From Ustilago trichophora (taxonomy: Eukaryota; Basidiomycota; Ustilaginomycetes; Ustilaginales; Ustilaginaceae), in assembly GCA_900323505.1 (NCBI GenBank), contig OOIN01000007.1, positions 310,001-374,000 on the forward strand: a DNA stretch of 64,000 bases, given 5' to 3'. A model generated the notes under the pieces. The model searched no databases. It saw only the letters and a list, made by a program, of their open reading frames with translations, and had not been told where the DNA came from. The first letter of the stretch is position 1; every line of letters begins with the position of its first letter. Made by a program: the position numbers and the translations under genes. Positions 29,634 to 40,241 of this stretch are shown here, piece after piece.

Positions 29634-30657
29634 ACGGTGGTCCTCGAGGACACGTCCGCACGGAGAAAGGGCCTTGTACTGCACCGTGTAGGCTGCAGCG
29701 CTGTAATATCTTCGACACCGCCAAGGTCACAAGACATCCATCTGCCTTGCATCCGTCTTCTCTTTTAGCCTCGACTAGCAAATGTACTACACACACACAC
29801 ACACACACAGGACAACCATACGCAATTCACTAAACAGTTCTGATAACCTTGCAGTTGCTATGCAGCATTGCGACATCTTCCAAGTAAACGTCCATTTGGG
29901 TAACGCACCTATCATACGATGCCACGGCACTGATTCACTACTACTTCTTGTTCCGATGGTCGGATTGAGTAGACTATACGTCCCTGGAGCTAGACGAAAC
30001 TTGAGCAGATTGCCTTCCCATTGAGAGCTGCGCACGTCATTCAGCTTGGATCTCCTCCCGTTGCCAGCAATTCCTGATATGTCTCTTGCGCTGAGTCTGA
30101 CCCTTGAATCAAGATTTCAGACGGTTGTGACACTTACGTAGCCAGCAAACAAGCAGAACCTAGAGTAAAAGCTTCTGCAGCAAAGCAAAGCAAAGTCGAG
30201 CAACCACACACCACTGGCTTCGTGGGGCGGAAAAGCCAAATTGGAGGCAGAACATCGGAAACCGGAATTTGAAAGTGGAGCGAGAGGGTCTTCAACAAAT
30301 TTTTTTTTTGCCAAAAAGCGTGTGTGTGACCTTATGCTGATGTACTGTACAGGCTTAACCTTTTTTATTTTTCTGAGATTTTTTCAAGTGATTTTTTCTT
30401 CTTCTTCTTCGAGTAGGCAGCAGCACACAGGAAGAAGAAGTGCCTGGAGGGTGGCACTCGATGGGAGCCTGATCGTCGTACCATTCTTTTTTCTCTTCAA
30501 CATCATCACCACGACAATTAGCTCATTGTCCGAGCTTCCCTATCAAAACTCACTTTCGCAAACACACACACACACACACAGAGGAAGCAATCAAATCACT
30601 CCCTTAGCGACCATCCAAAGCAGCTGCCTGTCGACGGCCGACATCTCTTCCCCAATC
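29634..30657. other. Intergenic: Orm 3' flank and TSR1 promoter
   Basis: 1.0 kb. It includes AC tracts at about 29790-29810 and 30562-30581 and one TGTAC motif near 30342. The reading frame of TSR1 is open back to 30241, but that part is hydrophobic/low-complexity and I treat it as 5' leader. Confidence 0.55.
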
Positions 30658-33591
30658 ATGCCGCACCATCATCGTGCCTCCTCCCTGAGGCAATCCAACA
30701 AATCCTTCAAGTCGAAGCATGCCACCAAAACCACCCTCCGCGAGGCCTCCAAGGGTCGCTCCGCCAGCGACGTCAGTTCCACCTCTCGACTTTCCTCCCA
30801 CAAAGCATCGCCCCTCTCTGCATCCGGTAACGAAGTCGGTTCCCGCCAACATCGCAGAAACTATGCCAAGCAGGCTCAGAGGTCCAAGCGAAATGCTCTG
30901 ATCCAGTCCAACCGCGTCTTCTCCGTAGCATCATCCGCCGCGTCGAGAGAGGGTAAGGATGGATTGTCGAAAGGGTTTGCCGGTGCAGGTGCCGGTGCGC
31001 CACGCATCTGTGCTGTGGTGGACCTGGCAGAGGACGGAGATTCTTGGGAGGCGGTGCGGAGGATTCAGGAAGAAGGTGTGGAGGGAGGAGTACAGCCTGT
31101 TGCTGGACGTAGTGTCGAAGATGCCCTGCGGGAAGGACTGCCATACTGCGAGTTGGAGGCTACACGATTTAGGCAGACGATCCAGTTCCTGCCGTTGCCC
31201 TATGGTGCCTTGTATCCAATTTTGGACGCTTGCAAGTGCGCCGATTTCGTTCTTCTCGTCCTTTCCGCTTCTACCGCCATCGATCCTGGCTCGTGGGGTG
31301 AGCTCTGCCTCCGTACCCTCCAAGCTCAGGGATTGCCCACCGTCGTCGTCGCCGTCCCCACGCTTCACCCCGATGGAGCCACCGGAGTCGGCGGCAGCAA
31401 AAAGGCAGGTGCAGCACTGAAAGCCGCCAACGAGGTTCGCAAGTCTCTTCTCAGCTTTGCCAAGTACTTCTCACCCGATGTTGACAAGGTACATGCTCTT
31501 GATGATCGGGCTGAGCGCGGTGCGTTGCTGCGTACGCTCGCTACGGCTACGCCGAAGCGTGTCGCATGGCGAGATTTTCGTGCCTGGATGGTGAGCGAAG
31601 GGGCAGAGTGGGAGGCTTCTTCCGAGGAGCAGCAGCAGAATGGCGACAACGCCAACGGAAACGATCTCGGCGGCCTGAATGGCGCCGACGCACAGAGAGG
31701 TACCCTCAAAGTTCAAGGCTGGATCCGAGGAGCTCCCATGTCAGCGGACCGCCTCATCCACCTTCCTGACTTTGGCGATTTCCAAGTGGATCGCATCGCC
31801 TACGCTCCTCCCCCCAATGCACGTGCCAAGCGATCCAAGACCAGCGCCACCACCGCTTCCGCCTCCTCCACCGCCACCGCCGAGGATGACGAAATGGTCG
31901 ATGTCGACGCCAAGCCCGAGGATGCACCGCTTGTCGCCGGTGATGTTTTGCAATTGCGAGATGACGAATTCGCCGACGATCTCGTCTCCGAAAACGAACC
32001 GGATGACATGGCCAACGAGCAAACCTGGCCGACCGAGGAAGAGATGCAAGCTGCTGAGCGTTTTGCCAAGCAACGCGCCGATGGCGAGATGCCTCCTCCC
32101 CCCGCCCTCCCCGGTACCACCCCTAAAACCATCATCAAGGGCAGCGGAAACGCCAAGGACAATGCCAAGTATCGTGCCGCCTGGATCATTGAATCCGACG
32201 AAGAGGACAACGATTCCGCTTCCGCCGACGGTTTCGACGAGGACGAGGACGAGGACGATGACGATTCTCTCATCCTCGAAGGCGACGAGTACATGGATGA
32301 TGGCGAAGGAGATGCCCAAGTCAACCAAGCCATTGACGATTACGAACGCATGAAAGCCTCCGCCATCGCTCAGCAGAATCAGAACCAGATTCAAGCTAGC
32401 GATGCGCAATCTGAGCTCGCCTTTGAAGACGTCGACGATGCCCAAGCCGAAGCCGAATACCTTGCCTACCAAGCGCAACGTACTCGCGAACGCGAAGAAC
32501 GAGCCGATGCCGAATTCCCCGACGAAGTCGATACGCCACTCGAGATCCCCGCTCGTACGCGATTCGCGCGATACCGCGGATTGAAATCCTTCCGAACTTC
32601 CCCCTGGGATCCCTACGAGGACCTCCCTCGCGACTATGCTCGCATTTTCCAGTTTGAAGATTACCACAAGACGAGACGTCGCGTTGAAGGAGCTGCTTTG
32701 CTCGATGGAGTTCAGCCTGGGTTTAGAGTCACTGTGCACATCAAGGATGTTCCACGTGCCGCAGCTGTTCGAGCCCGAGCTAGCGGTGCAGGCGAGTTGC
32801 CCAAGGTGAACGTCGCGGTCCCGTTTGTCATGTTCGGACTGTTGAGGCACGAGCACAAGAAATCCGTCCTCAATTTCACCGTCACTCGGAATACCGAATA
32901 CGAAGCACCGATCCGATCCAAAGACCCTCTCGTGCTCTGTCTGGGTCCACGTCGATTCAAAGTCAACCCGATTTTTAGTCAACACTCTCGAGGCGGTGGC
33001 AAAGGGGTCAACAATGTGCACAAATTCGAACGATTCCTGCGACAAGGAGTCTCGGCATCCGTTGCCACGGTCTATGCACGCATCACTTTTGGTGGAAGTA
33101 CCGCCCCGGCCGTACTCGTTCGTGAACGTTGGATCGATGGAGAATCGGGTTACGATCAAAGAGGAGTTTCTGCTTGCCAAATGCCGCATCTGGTAGGGTT
33201 TGGTAACTTGATCGATGCTGGACCTACCCGAATCAATGCCAAGCGAATCTTGTTGAGTGGACATCCGTTCAAGGTGCACAAAAAGACGGCGACGATCCGA
33301 TTCATGTTTTTCAACCCGGAAGACGTTTACTGGTTTAAACCCATCACCCTGCATACCAAGTTGGGAAGGACAGGTCATATTACAGAGAGTTTGGGTACTC
33401 ATGGTTACTTTAAGGCTCACTTTGACGGACCGATCAGTCAGATGGATACAGTTCTGATGAATCTGTACAAGAGAGTCTATCCCAAGTGGGCACAGGAGTT
33501 CAAGGGTGGTTATCAGGAATTGCCTTTGCCCAGAAATCAAGTGTTTGGTGCTGAAGAAAAAGACGAGGAGGAAGAGGGTATGGAAGAGTAG
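30658..33591 (+). CDS. TSR1: 40S ribosome assembly factor Tsr1, 977 aa
   Basis: Tsr1 is a GTPase-like factor, lacking GTPase activity in family members studied, that binds late pre-40S particles. The N-terminus is basic: SNKSFKSKHATKTTLREASK, then RRNYAKQAQRSKRNALIQSN. A central region resembles the translation-factor G-like and AARP2CN domains (DCFVLLVLSAST-like text around residue 190-200). A very acidic insert of D/E runs from about 440 to 580. The C-terminal half has the family block SFRTSPWDPYEDLPRDYARI, then FVMFGLLRHEHKKSVLNFT and KDPLVLCLGPRRFKVNPIFS. It ends near KTATIRFMFFNPEDVYWFKP and GPISQMDTVLMNLYKRVYPK. I chose the ATG at 30658, where family similarity starts; longer than yeast Tsr1 because of acidic inserts. 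Nucleolar/cytosolic by family. Confidence 0.93.
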   Translation: MPHHHRASSLRQSNKSFKSKHATKTTLREASKGRSASDVSSTSRLSSHKASPLSASGNEVGSRQHRRNYAKQAQRSKRNALIQSNRVFSVASSAASREGKDGLSKGFAGAGAGAPRICAVVDLAEDGDSWEAVRRIQEEGVEGGVQPVAGRSVEDALREGLPYCELEATRFRQTIQFLPLPYGALYPILDACKCADFVLLVLSASTAIDPGSWGELCLRTLQAQGLPTVVVAVPTLHPDGATGVGGSKKAGAALKAANEVRKSLLSFAKYFSPDVDKVHALDDRAERGALLRTLATATPKRVAWRDFRAWMVSEGAEWEASSEEQQQNGDNANGNDLGGLNGADAQRGTLKVQGWIRGAPMSADRLIHLPDFGDFQVDRIAYAPPPNARAKRSKTSATTASASSTATAEDDEMVDVDAKPEDAPLVAGDVLQLRDDEFADDLVSENEPDDMANEQTWPTEEEMQAAERFAKQRADGEMPPPPALPGTTPKTIIKGSGNAKDNAKYRAAWIIESDEEDNDSASADGFDEDEDEDDDDSLILEGDEYMDDGEGDAQVNQAIDDYERMKASAIAQQNQNQIQASDAQSELAFEDVDDAQAEAEYLAYQAQRTREREERADAEFPDEVDTPLEIPARTRFARYRGLKSFRTSPWDPYEDLPRDYARIFQFEDYHKTRRRVEGAALLDGVQPGFRVTVHIKDVPRAAAVRARASGAGELPKVNVAVPFVMFGLLRHEHKKSVLNFTVTRNTEYEAPIRSKDPLVLCLGPRRFKVNPIFSQHSRGGGKGVNNVHKFERFLRQGVSASVATVYARITFGGSTAPAVLVRERWIDGESGYDQRGVSACQMPHLVGFGNLIDAGPTRINAKRILLSGHPFKVHKKTATIRFMFFNPEDVYWFKPITLHTKLGRTGHITESLGTHGYFKAHFDGPISQMDTVLMNLYKRVYPKWAQEFKGGYQELPLPRNQVFGAEEKDEEEEGMEE

Positions 33592-34572
33592 AAGAGTTGT
33601 AGCGGATTTGATTTTTCTTGTTTTTGGGGTTTTCTTCTTCTTCTTTGCAATGTCTCATGTCTGTTCTGATATCATCTGTTGCGACAGTATTCGTGATCTA
33701 GCCAAGTTGAGTGGCATTACATCGGGGGAATTTGTCTATGACGATTAGAGCCGTGATGTTTGCTTGACACGAAAGGTGCTTGCCAAGTTGTGAGATGGTG
33801 AGTGAGTCTGTGCCTACGTTGGCAATCTTGAATACAGCAATGGATCAGTGTTCGGCAACTAAGACCCTTTTTTTCCTAATCTTGAACACTTTATTTTTCT
33901 GAACCGTGCGAAGGCCAAGGCGAAGGCGAAGTGGAAAGCAAATGGAGAGATAAGATATCCCAACACACATACTGTACAGTACAGTATGCTCTGTCCGATG
34001 TGATTCACAACCAAGATAACGACTTATTAGCGAGCATTCTTGATTCTTGCCACTGACTCGGGATAACAAAATGCTTTCGATTATTGACTGGATCTACAGT
34101 AGCAACGCAACGTTTTGTTTTTTTTTCTTCTTGATTTACGATTAGGGACTGAGATGATACTGTGTTTCTAACATTGCTAAGTTTTTTTTTTGGCTTTGGG
34201 ATGATGGATGGTGAAATTGTGACAGTGTAGGGGTATGGGTAGGGTTGGATTGTGTGATGAAAATCAAGACAGATCGCAATCGAATCAGTCACACCACCTA
34301 CAGTACATAGTCGAGATGACACGATTCTCACTTTTAGAGTCTGACAGTATAGTAGGGTAGATTGCGTGCGAGACCGAGTTACTCCTCAAAATGGCAGGTC
34401 GCGCTGGTCGTGTGGGGAAAGTGCAGCAAATCCACGTCACAATTTTGTCGTGTGGGTCCCAGGCGAAATTCGAGCCTAAAAAACAAAAAACAAAAACAAA
34501 AACACAGCCGAAGGCGTGATACGGTACTGTAGTTGTCTAGTCTAGTGGAGATAACAACACATAGTCGTCGCA

Positions 34573-34596
34573 GAAAAAAAAAAAAAAAAAAAAAAA
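34573..34596. repeat. Poly-A run (24 A)
   Basis: Uninterrupted adenines in the intergenic region upstream of the 4E-BP-like gene. Confidence 0.9.
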
Positions 34597-34670
34597 CCAA
34601 CAACAACACTCTCCCAGTGGACATAAGGACACGTCACAGAAAGAGAGATGTGGGGCTCCTGTACTCAACT

Positions 34671-34704
34671 ATACTGTACTATACTGTACTGTATTGTACT
34701 GTAT
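34671..34704. repeat. TGTAC-type pentanucleotide array
   Basis: Repeated ATACTGTACT and TGTATTGTACTGTA units within 34 bases. It lies about 100 bases before the TATA box of the 4E-BP-like gene. Confidence 0.85.
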
Positions 34705-34800
34705 CGCTTCGGCTTCTGATTGCGCCTTGTTATGCTTTGTTGGACCCTGCGTTGTCTGTGCGCCATGCCATGACTCGGGGTTACGGTTAAGAGGTAAAGG

Positions 34801-34808
34801 TATATAAA
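34801..34808 (+). promoter_or_regulatory. TATA box (TATATAAA) for the 4E-BP-like gene
   Basis: TATATAAA sits 137 bases before the ATG at 34945, leaving room for a CT-rich 5' UTR of about 100 bases. Position is plausible; not tested. Confidence 0.6.
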
Positions 34809-34944
34809 CCACCTTTGCTTCCAGTACAGAATTCCTCCTTCATCCATCATCATTGATATTGGCTCTCAACACCCTTCTCTTCCAAACTGTAATCCTCCCA
34901 ACACCTCTCACTGTATCATCAGTTCACTATCAACCAACAACAAC

Positions 34945-35280
34945 ATGTCGACCCAAATCCCAATCCGCAACACCCCTACCACCACCACAACTTCTTCTTC
35001 TTCTTCAGTCTACGCTACTACCCCAGGAGGAACTCCACGAATCCATTACTCTCGAGATCAACTCTTGTCTTTAGCTTCAAGTCCACTCTCTCGTTCTCCT
35101 CCTGGTCCTCCAGGTTTCATTTTGCCCGCTGCCATCTCAAAAAGCCCCAAACTTGCCTCTTCATCACAAAATCGTTTCAATCTTTCCAATCCAATCCCAA
35201 TCTCAAACCCAAATGTCGTACAACTTGAAAGGAGATATTCACAAGATGATGACCAAGTGGCTTTCCAAATGGATCTCTAA
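34945..35280 (+). CDS. 4E-BP1-like eIF4E-binding translational repressor, 111 aa
   Basis: I read this as a homologue of animal 4E-BPs, which bind cap-binding factor eIF4E and are switched off by TORC1 phosphorylation. Three features occur in the animal order. First, TTPGGT (residues 25-30) with a Thr-Pro site. Second, the eIF4E-binding motif YxxxxL-hydrophobic as YSRDQLL (35-41), followed by two Ser-Pro sites (S46-P, S51-P) where animal proteins have S65 and T70. Third, the last five residues FQMDL (107-111) match the TOS motif (Phe-x-Met-Asp-Ile/Leu) that binds Raptor, at the extreme C-terminus as in 4E-BP1. The rest is Ser/Pro-rich and likely disordered. Single exon, ATG in a CAACATGTC context, TATA box upstream. 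The motif set is seen; function is inferred. Confidence 0.75.
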   Translation: MSTQIPIRNTPTTTTTSSSSSVYATTPGGTPRIHYSRDQLLSLASSPLSRSPPGPPGFILPAAISKSPKLASSSQNRFNLSNPIPISNPNVVQLERRYSQDDDQVAFQMDL

Positions 35281-35920
35281 CTTGTCCAATCCCTAAGGCT
35301 TCAACTTGGCCAAATCAAGAATTCAACCAGCTAGTCTTTCAATGTAAACCATCTCTGTCTCTCTCTCTTTCTCGCTTTCTCCGTTCGGTCCCATTCATCT
35401 CGTAGTAAAACTTGGCATCTTTTTCGCATCTCCATCATCTCCTCTCCCGGTCAAGTCACACAAGTCAAAGTTGAAAGCACAATTATACTTTATCGGTCTG
35501 CATTTGTTGATTCGTTGTAGTTTGTCAATTCATAACAAATCTTTGGTCGTTCGTGGACGCGTGGCGTGGTCTCTTGGTGTGTTGATTCGGATGTTGTTTT
35601 GAGAGAGAATTGAGAGCCGTGTCAATTCCACTTTCTTGCATACTTGTGAACGCTAGACAGTTCAGAAACGTCGCTTGAGGCATACCGATCCAGAAAATTC
35701 TTCAAGAGTCCAAACTTGGTCAAACCAATCAATCGATCAATCAATCAGTTTGTCACAATGCGTCCAGCAGCCCGAAAACATGAGCGATTGCAAGTGATGC
35801 CCAAAGATGAAGCAACCATCTCTAGAAATTCCATCACATGGACAAGAGAAAGGTCTCTCTCTCGGTTCAAAGTTGATACAGCAGTAACCATTGTGTGTGT
35901 TCACATCTAAAAGATCGGCC
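35281..35920. other. Convergent intergenic region, AT-rich
   Basis: 640 bases between the 4E-BP-like gene and the 3' end of the oxodicarboxylate carrier. A short ORF at 35716-35910 has no recognisable content. No repeat of note. Confidence 0.5.
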
Positions 35921-37057
35921 TTAAATGTAAGGAGGACCCAAAGCAGTCCTAAACTGAGTCAAAACCACCTCTACCACCAACAACAAAACACCACCACCGG
36001 GAGCCAACCTCAAAACCTTTGGAGTAAAACCCTTGTATAAAGCACCAAACCCTTCCTCCTTAGCAATCAAAGCCATACTAGGGAAAGTCCAATTATACTT
36101 TCTCAACTGACCCTTAACATTTGGAGTGTTTTGAATTCTACTCTTAACCACATCCGCCGGAGTGTTTAAAACCGTACCCACCGTACCACCAATAGCACCG
36201 CAAAAGAAATCGTTCCTAAGTTGCTCCGTCTTACTCTTAGGTTTAGGCATCTGTGCACGAAGCGCATGAATCACCGAGAAGTATCCACCATTCCACAAAA
36301 CATGACGCCAAAAAGTAGATTCCAATCCAGCATACAATCCCAAAATTCCATCATTCTTGACAATCTTGGAAACCACATCCATAGGTCCAGTGTAAAGATG
36401 CGCTTGAGCCTTATCCTGAAGTCGAATCTTGACAAGTTCAAAAGGTACAACGACGATCGATTCGGTTGCACCCGCAGAACATCCGGTTAGAACCGAGAGA
36501 GATTGAGTCATTTTTTCTTGTCCCGTAAGAGATTTGTACGTTTTACCCCAAAAATCATTGGCAGCAAACTTGACAGCTCGTTTGGGCGCTTCCAACATCA
36601 AAGGTGGAACCAGACCGCGATAAAGTCGTCCAGCTCTGTTTTGTAGCCACCCCACGATCGACATCATGACCATCAAAGTCGTCAAATACCACCAAATGCA
36701 ACGTCATTCAACCAAAACAGCAAGAAAAAGAATAAAAAATATCAAGACGTCAGCCATACAAAAGCCCTTTTGAAAGGAAAAAAAAGAACCCCACTACAGC
36801 TCTGTGGAGTTCATGTTCTTCCCCCCCTCCCACAACCATGAGAAGAAGACTCACCCTTCGGTAGCGATGATTTTTCTAAAAGCGTCAACCATTCCATTGT
36901 AATGTTCTGCACCTGCTACAGCCGCTTTTCCTTGAAGTTGCATTCGAGTTTTAACCACATCGAGAGGGTAAAGGCAGAGCAATTCTGTGACGCCTGCGAT
37001 GGCGCCTGCTGTGAATTGGGCGTAAAAGGGGAGTGGTTTGGGTTGCGAGGATGTCAT
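35921..37057 (-). CDS. ODC1: Mitochondrial 2-oxodicarboxylate carrier (Odc type), 305 aa, one intron
   Basis: Exchanges 2-oxoadipate and 2-oxoglutarate across the inner mitochondrial membrane in lysine metabolism. Exons are 36855-37057 and 35921-36635; the 219-base intron is GTGAGT...ACAG and joins as ATEGAGRLYRGL. Three carrier repeats show PLDVVK, PFELVK and PADVVK. Substrate-site text typical of ODC includes GLVPPLMLEAPKRAVKFAAN, GLESTFWRHVLWNGGYF and KGFTPKVLRLAPGGGVLLLV. Length is normal for the carrier family. The gene uses more A/T codons than most neighbours. The upstream part of the first ORF (to 37462) is not conserved and is treated as promoter; the ATG at 37057 begins SSQPKPLPFYAQFTAGAIAG. 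Confidence 0.92.
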
Positions 37058-37898
37058 TTTTATTTTTATTAGTTCTGTTTTCTTTTTTCTTGGTTTGTTG
37101 TTCTTCTCGCGCTCTCTTAGTGAAACGGGGAATGAACAAGATGAATCAGGGGAGACGGAAGGAAGAAGTAGAGGAAGAAGAAGAAGAGGAGGAGGAGGAG
37201 GAGGATGGTGTACAAGAGAGAGGGAAAGGGATGATGGGAAGGAAGGAAGAATAGGAACAAACCCCAAAAGGTCACCACTCGGCAATCGCCAATCCAAAAG
37301 TCGATAATCAATTGGTAAACCCAAACCCACCCCTCTCCCCCAATCACCAATCACCGAACTTATCCTACCCTTCTCATTCGCTCCATTTCTCCAAACGCAC
37401 TGATCAAGAAAAAAGATATCCGAATCAAATCTCAACGCGCGGGGTAGACCGGCACACATCACACAATCTCTAATCCCATCACATATCTGACTCGATTACT
37501 GTACAAGTACTGTACACTGTACCTCTCAATACGGTCGGTCTAATTCCCGGTCTTTTTCCTTCTCCTTTTGCATTCATTCATTCAATCAATCGAAAATCAA
37601 TCGATCCCCCGATTCCAACACAAACAACGTTTCCCTTTTCAAACTTCAATCCACTCATCCCTCCCCCCCCCCATCTTCACAAAACTTATTACAAATCCAC
37701 TCGCTAGGATACATCCACATAGTTTTGACCAACAATGCATACTCAAACACTCAAAATTGTACTCTCCTACAACCTTCACCCTTGGTCAAACCTGACAGCA
37801 AACGTATGGTAGAAATATAGTCAAGAATATCGTTGCAAAGTTACAGTATGCGAGAATGGAATGGTTGATATAGATTCCTGAAGAGTCAAGCACTGATT
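37058..37898. other. Intergenic: ODC promoter and RAD52 3' flank
   Basis: 840 bases. It holds a purine-rich (on plus) tract at 37140-37260, a TGTAC cluster at 37497-37522, and AT-rich sequence. No gene supported. Confidence 0.55.
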
Positions 37899-38349
37899 CT
37901 ACTGCCTTATACTCGTGGCTGTGGTTGACGCTGGAGGAGGAGGAGGGGGGATCCCTCTCCCATTCTCTCCAACAACTGCTTCGCCTGCCCGCTTAATCCC
38001 TCGAGAAGCCTCTGTTGGCAGATATCCGTGATTGACAGCTTCACCAACGGCTCTAGACGGCATTGGGTCCTTGTTGCTGTTGCTGTTGCTGTGGCTGTTG
38101 TGATGAGCTGCACTTTCCACGCCTCCCATCCCACTAAGCGTACTCGAATGCATACGTCTCGGCCCAGTCTGCACACCATTCCCCCCACCACCTCCATTGT
38201 ACCGCGAAGAAGCGGCACTCAAAGACGTCGTCCCATTCCTCATCATCAAATGTGTCCCACTCACAAACCCCCCTCCTGCAGAAACAATACTCGCCCTTCG
38301 CCCTTCCCCATTCCCATTTCCATTCCCTCGCTGAACACCACCAGCAGCC

Positions 38350-38386
<37 letters not shown>

Positions 38387-40241
38387 GCGAAACGAATCTC
38401 CCCACACTCCCCGCCCGACGCGGCCCAGCCTTCACCGCTTCCATCTTGACCTGCTTAACCGGACTCGTAGAACGACGCATCTGAATCGCATTCACCTTGT
38501 CCTCTTTCGCGTGCATCTGCTGCGGATAGTCTGTAAATGCCACCCCACTGTCATCAGCAGCATTGTGATTCGGATGCAATCCACCACTACCGACATCTCC
38601 TCCTCCGAAATCCTCATCCGAATGGCGTCGTCGTTGCGCTTCATCAATTTCCATCTCGACCGCATGACTCGCCGCTTCGGCTTCGCCAAGATCCGTCTCG
38701 TCGTAGGTGGCAAGTACGTCGTTGAGGCCATCGTCGAACGAGTCGGATCCGAATTCGACCTCGGCAGCGGCACTGCGGTGCCGTTGTACGCCGTTGGACG
38801 AAGTGATGATGGGATGCGAGTCGATGCTGGAGCTGCCGACGGTGGCGGTGATTTTGCGCGCGTCGGCTTGCTGCCGTTCGAGGTACGCTTGTCGGGCTAA
38901 GAGGGATCGCTGTTGACGCTCTGCAACTTGATCTCTTGATGGTTCTTCGGGCACTTTTCTCTCGGTAAGGAGCTCCTTTTCTGAGGAAGAAGAGGCGGCT
39001 CGAGAGGCATCATTGCCGTTGAGAGGGCGTCGTGCAGTGGTGGAAATGGACGCAGCATTGGGTGCAGATGCGGGCTGTTGCGGTGCTGCCATATTTGGTG
39101 CCGGCCGTGTTGGTGCGGCAGATGGAGCCGCTGATGCAACGTTACCGTTCGCATTAGGCTCAGGTGGGGCAGCAGGCTGTACGGGTCTAGGTGCAGAGGC
39201 ATGTGCTGGTGGTCTTGGCGGTTGCTGCACGTTTGCTGCTGCGTGTGGCATCTTTTGTGGTGGCTGCGGTTGCGGAGGCTGCGGAGGACGAAGCTCTGGC
39301 CTTCGATGCAGTTCCGAAGCGTCAAACTTGGGCGCTGGATTGCTGACCTTGAGTGCATTTGCCGAATATTGATGATCGTACGTGCAGTTACCGAGCAGCT
39401 TGCCAAAGTTTTTGAGCGCACGTTTTGTCGCATCCGTCACCGCTTCCTTCTTTCCCTTTTCCAATGCAGCGTGCTTCTGTCGTGCATTTTCGGCGCTACC
39501 ATACCCGATATCTTCGTGGAAGGCACCGTCTCGTAGCGTGACGCGCACGACACAGCTAACACCAGCATTAAACCGTGTACCGTCGGGAGAGCAGTCGAGA
39601 AAGTCGACGTCAAGACGCACAATGGTGGTAGACCATCCGTTGAAGCCGAATACCTCATTTGCCAGATCGACGAGCTTCCAGCCTTCGATATAGGTCAATT
39701 TTTTCCCTCCGCCTGGACCAGGTCGTTGTGAGAGGTATTCAGGACCTAGTCTCTGGTTGAGCTTGGCTTGAAGCGTGGCAATGCGAGATGCGCTGTCCTG
39801 GGTCAAGCCTCCGACTCCGTTGAATGTCTGTGCTCCCCATCCTCCGGGGTAGTCGAACTGCGTGAGTGGGCGCGGTCGATAGCCGGTAGTAGAGGGGCCT
39901 GCATCAACGTACGCGGACATGTCGGTCGAATCTGCTGCTGCTGCTGCTGCTGCTGCTGTTACTGATGGTGCACCAGCATAGCTGGCATCCCAATCATCAA
40001 AGTTGCTCATCTCGTTATCGGCAGCAAATGCGTCGCCTACAAGCTTTTGGTGATGTGGTGGTGAAACAAAGCGTCGTCCCTGATCGCTATGAGAAGCTTC
40101 TCCACCAAATGGACCAGAATTGGAAGCGCCAAAGGGATGCTCGGATGGGTACTTGGCAGCCGATTCTTCGTGTTGTTGTTGTTGCTGCTGCTTTTCAAAC
40201 TCTGCGATGAGTTTGGCGGAATGAACGGCGGCCGAGTTCAT
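37899..40241 (-). CDS. RAD52: DNA recombination protein Rad52, 780 aa
   Basis: Rad52 anneals complementary single strands and assists recombinase loading in double-strand-break repair. The conserved ring-forming N-terminal domain is at about residues 150-300: ASRIATLQAKLNQRLGPEYL, TYIEGWKLVDLANEVFGFNG, WSTTIVRLDVDFLD, then GYGSAENARQKHAALEKGKK and AVTDATKRALKNFGKLLGNC. It is preceded by an unusual 150-residue extension with polyglutamine and polyalanine. The C-terminal 470 residues are low complexity (Pro/Gln/Ala/Ser/Gly), with a polyalanine near residue 640; no conserved Rpa- or Rad51-binding motif is obvious to me. The ATG at 40241 is the only early in-frame start. Single exon. Nuclear function is by family. 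Confidence 0.93.

Larger units (their letters stand above)
33592..34944. other. Intergenic: TSR1 3' flank and 4E-BP-like promoter
   Basis: 1.35 kb, clearly richer in A and T than most of the window. It holds a near-palindromic TGTAC cluster at 33970-33987, an A24 run at 34573-34596, and a TGTAC-type array at 34671-34704. A TATA element lies at 34801. No gene supported. Confidence 0.6.

Noticed and set aside
30241..30657. 139-codon N-terminal extension of TSR1
   Set aside because: Hydrophobic and CA-repeat-derived text with no family similarity; conserved sequence begins at the ATG at 30658.
31741..33540. Minus-strand 599-codon ORF
   Set aside because: Exact antisense of TSR1; TSR1 has strong family motifs, so this is a shadow of its codon bias.
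35716..35910. Plus-strand 64-codon ORF
   Set aside because: Short, unconserved-looking, in an AT-rich convergent interval.
38028..38900. Plus-strand 290-codon ORF
   Set aside because: Antisense of the low-complexity tail of RAD52; Ser/His/Arg-rich shadow text.
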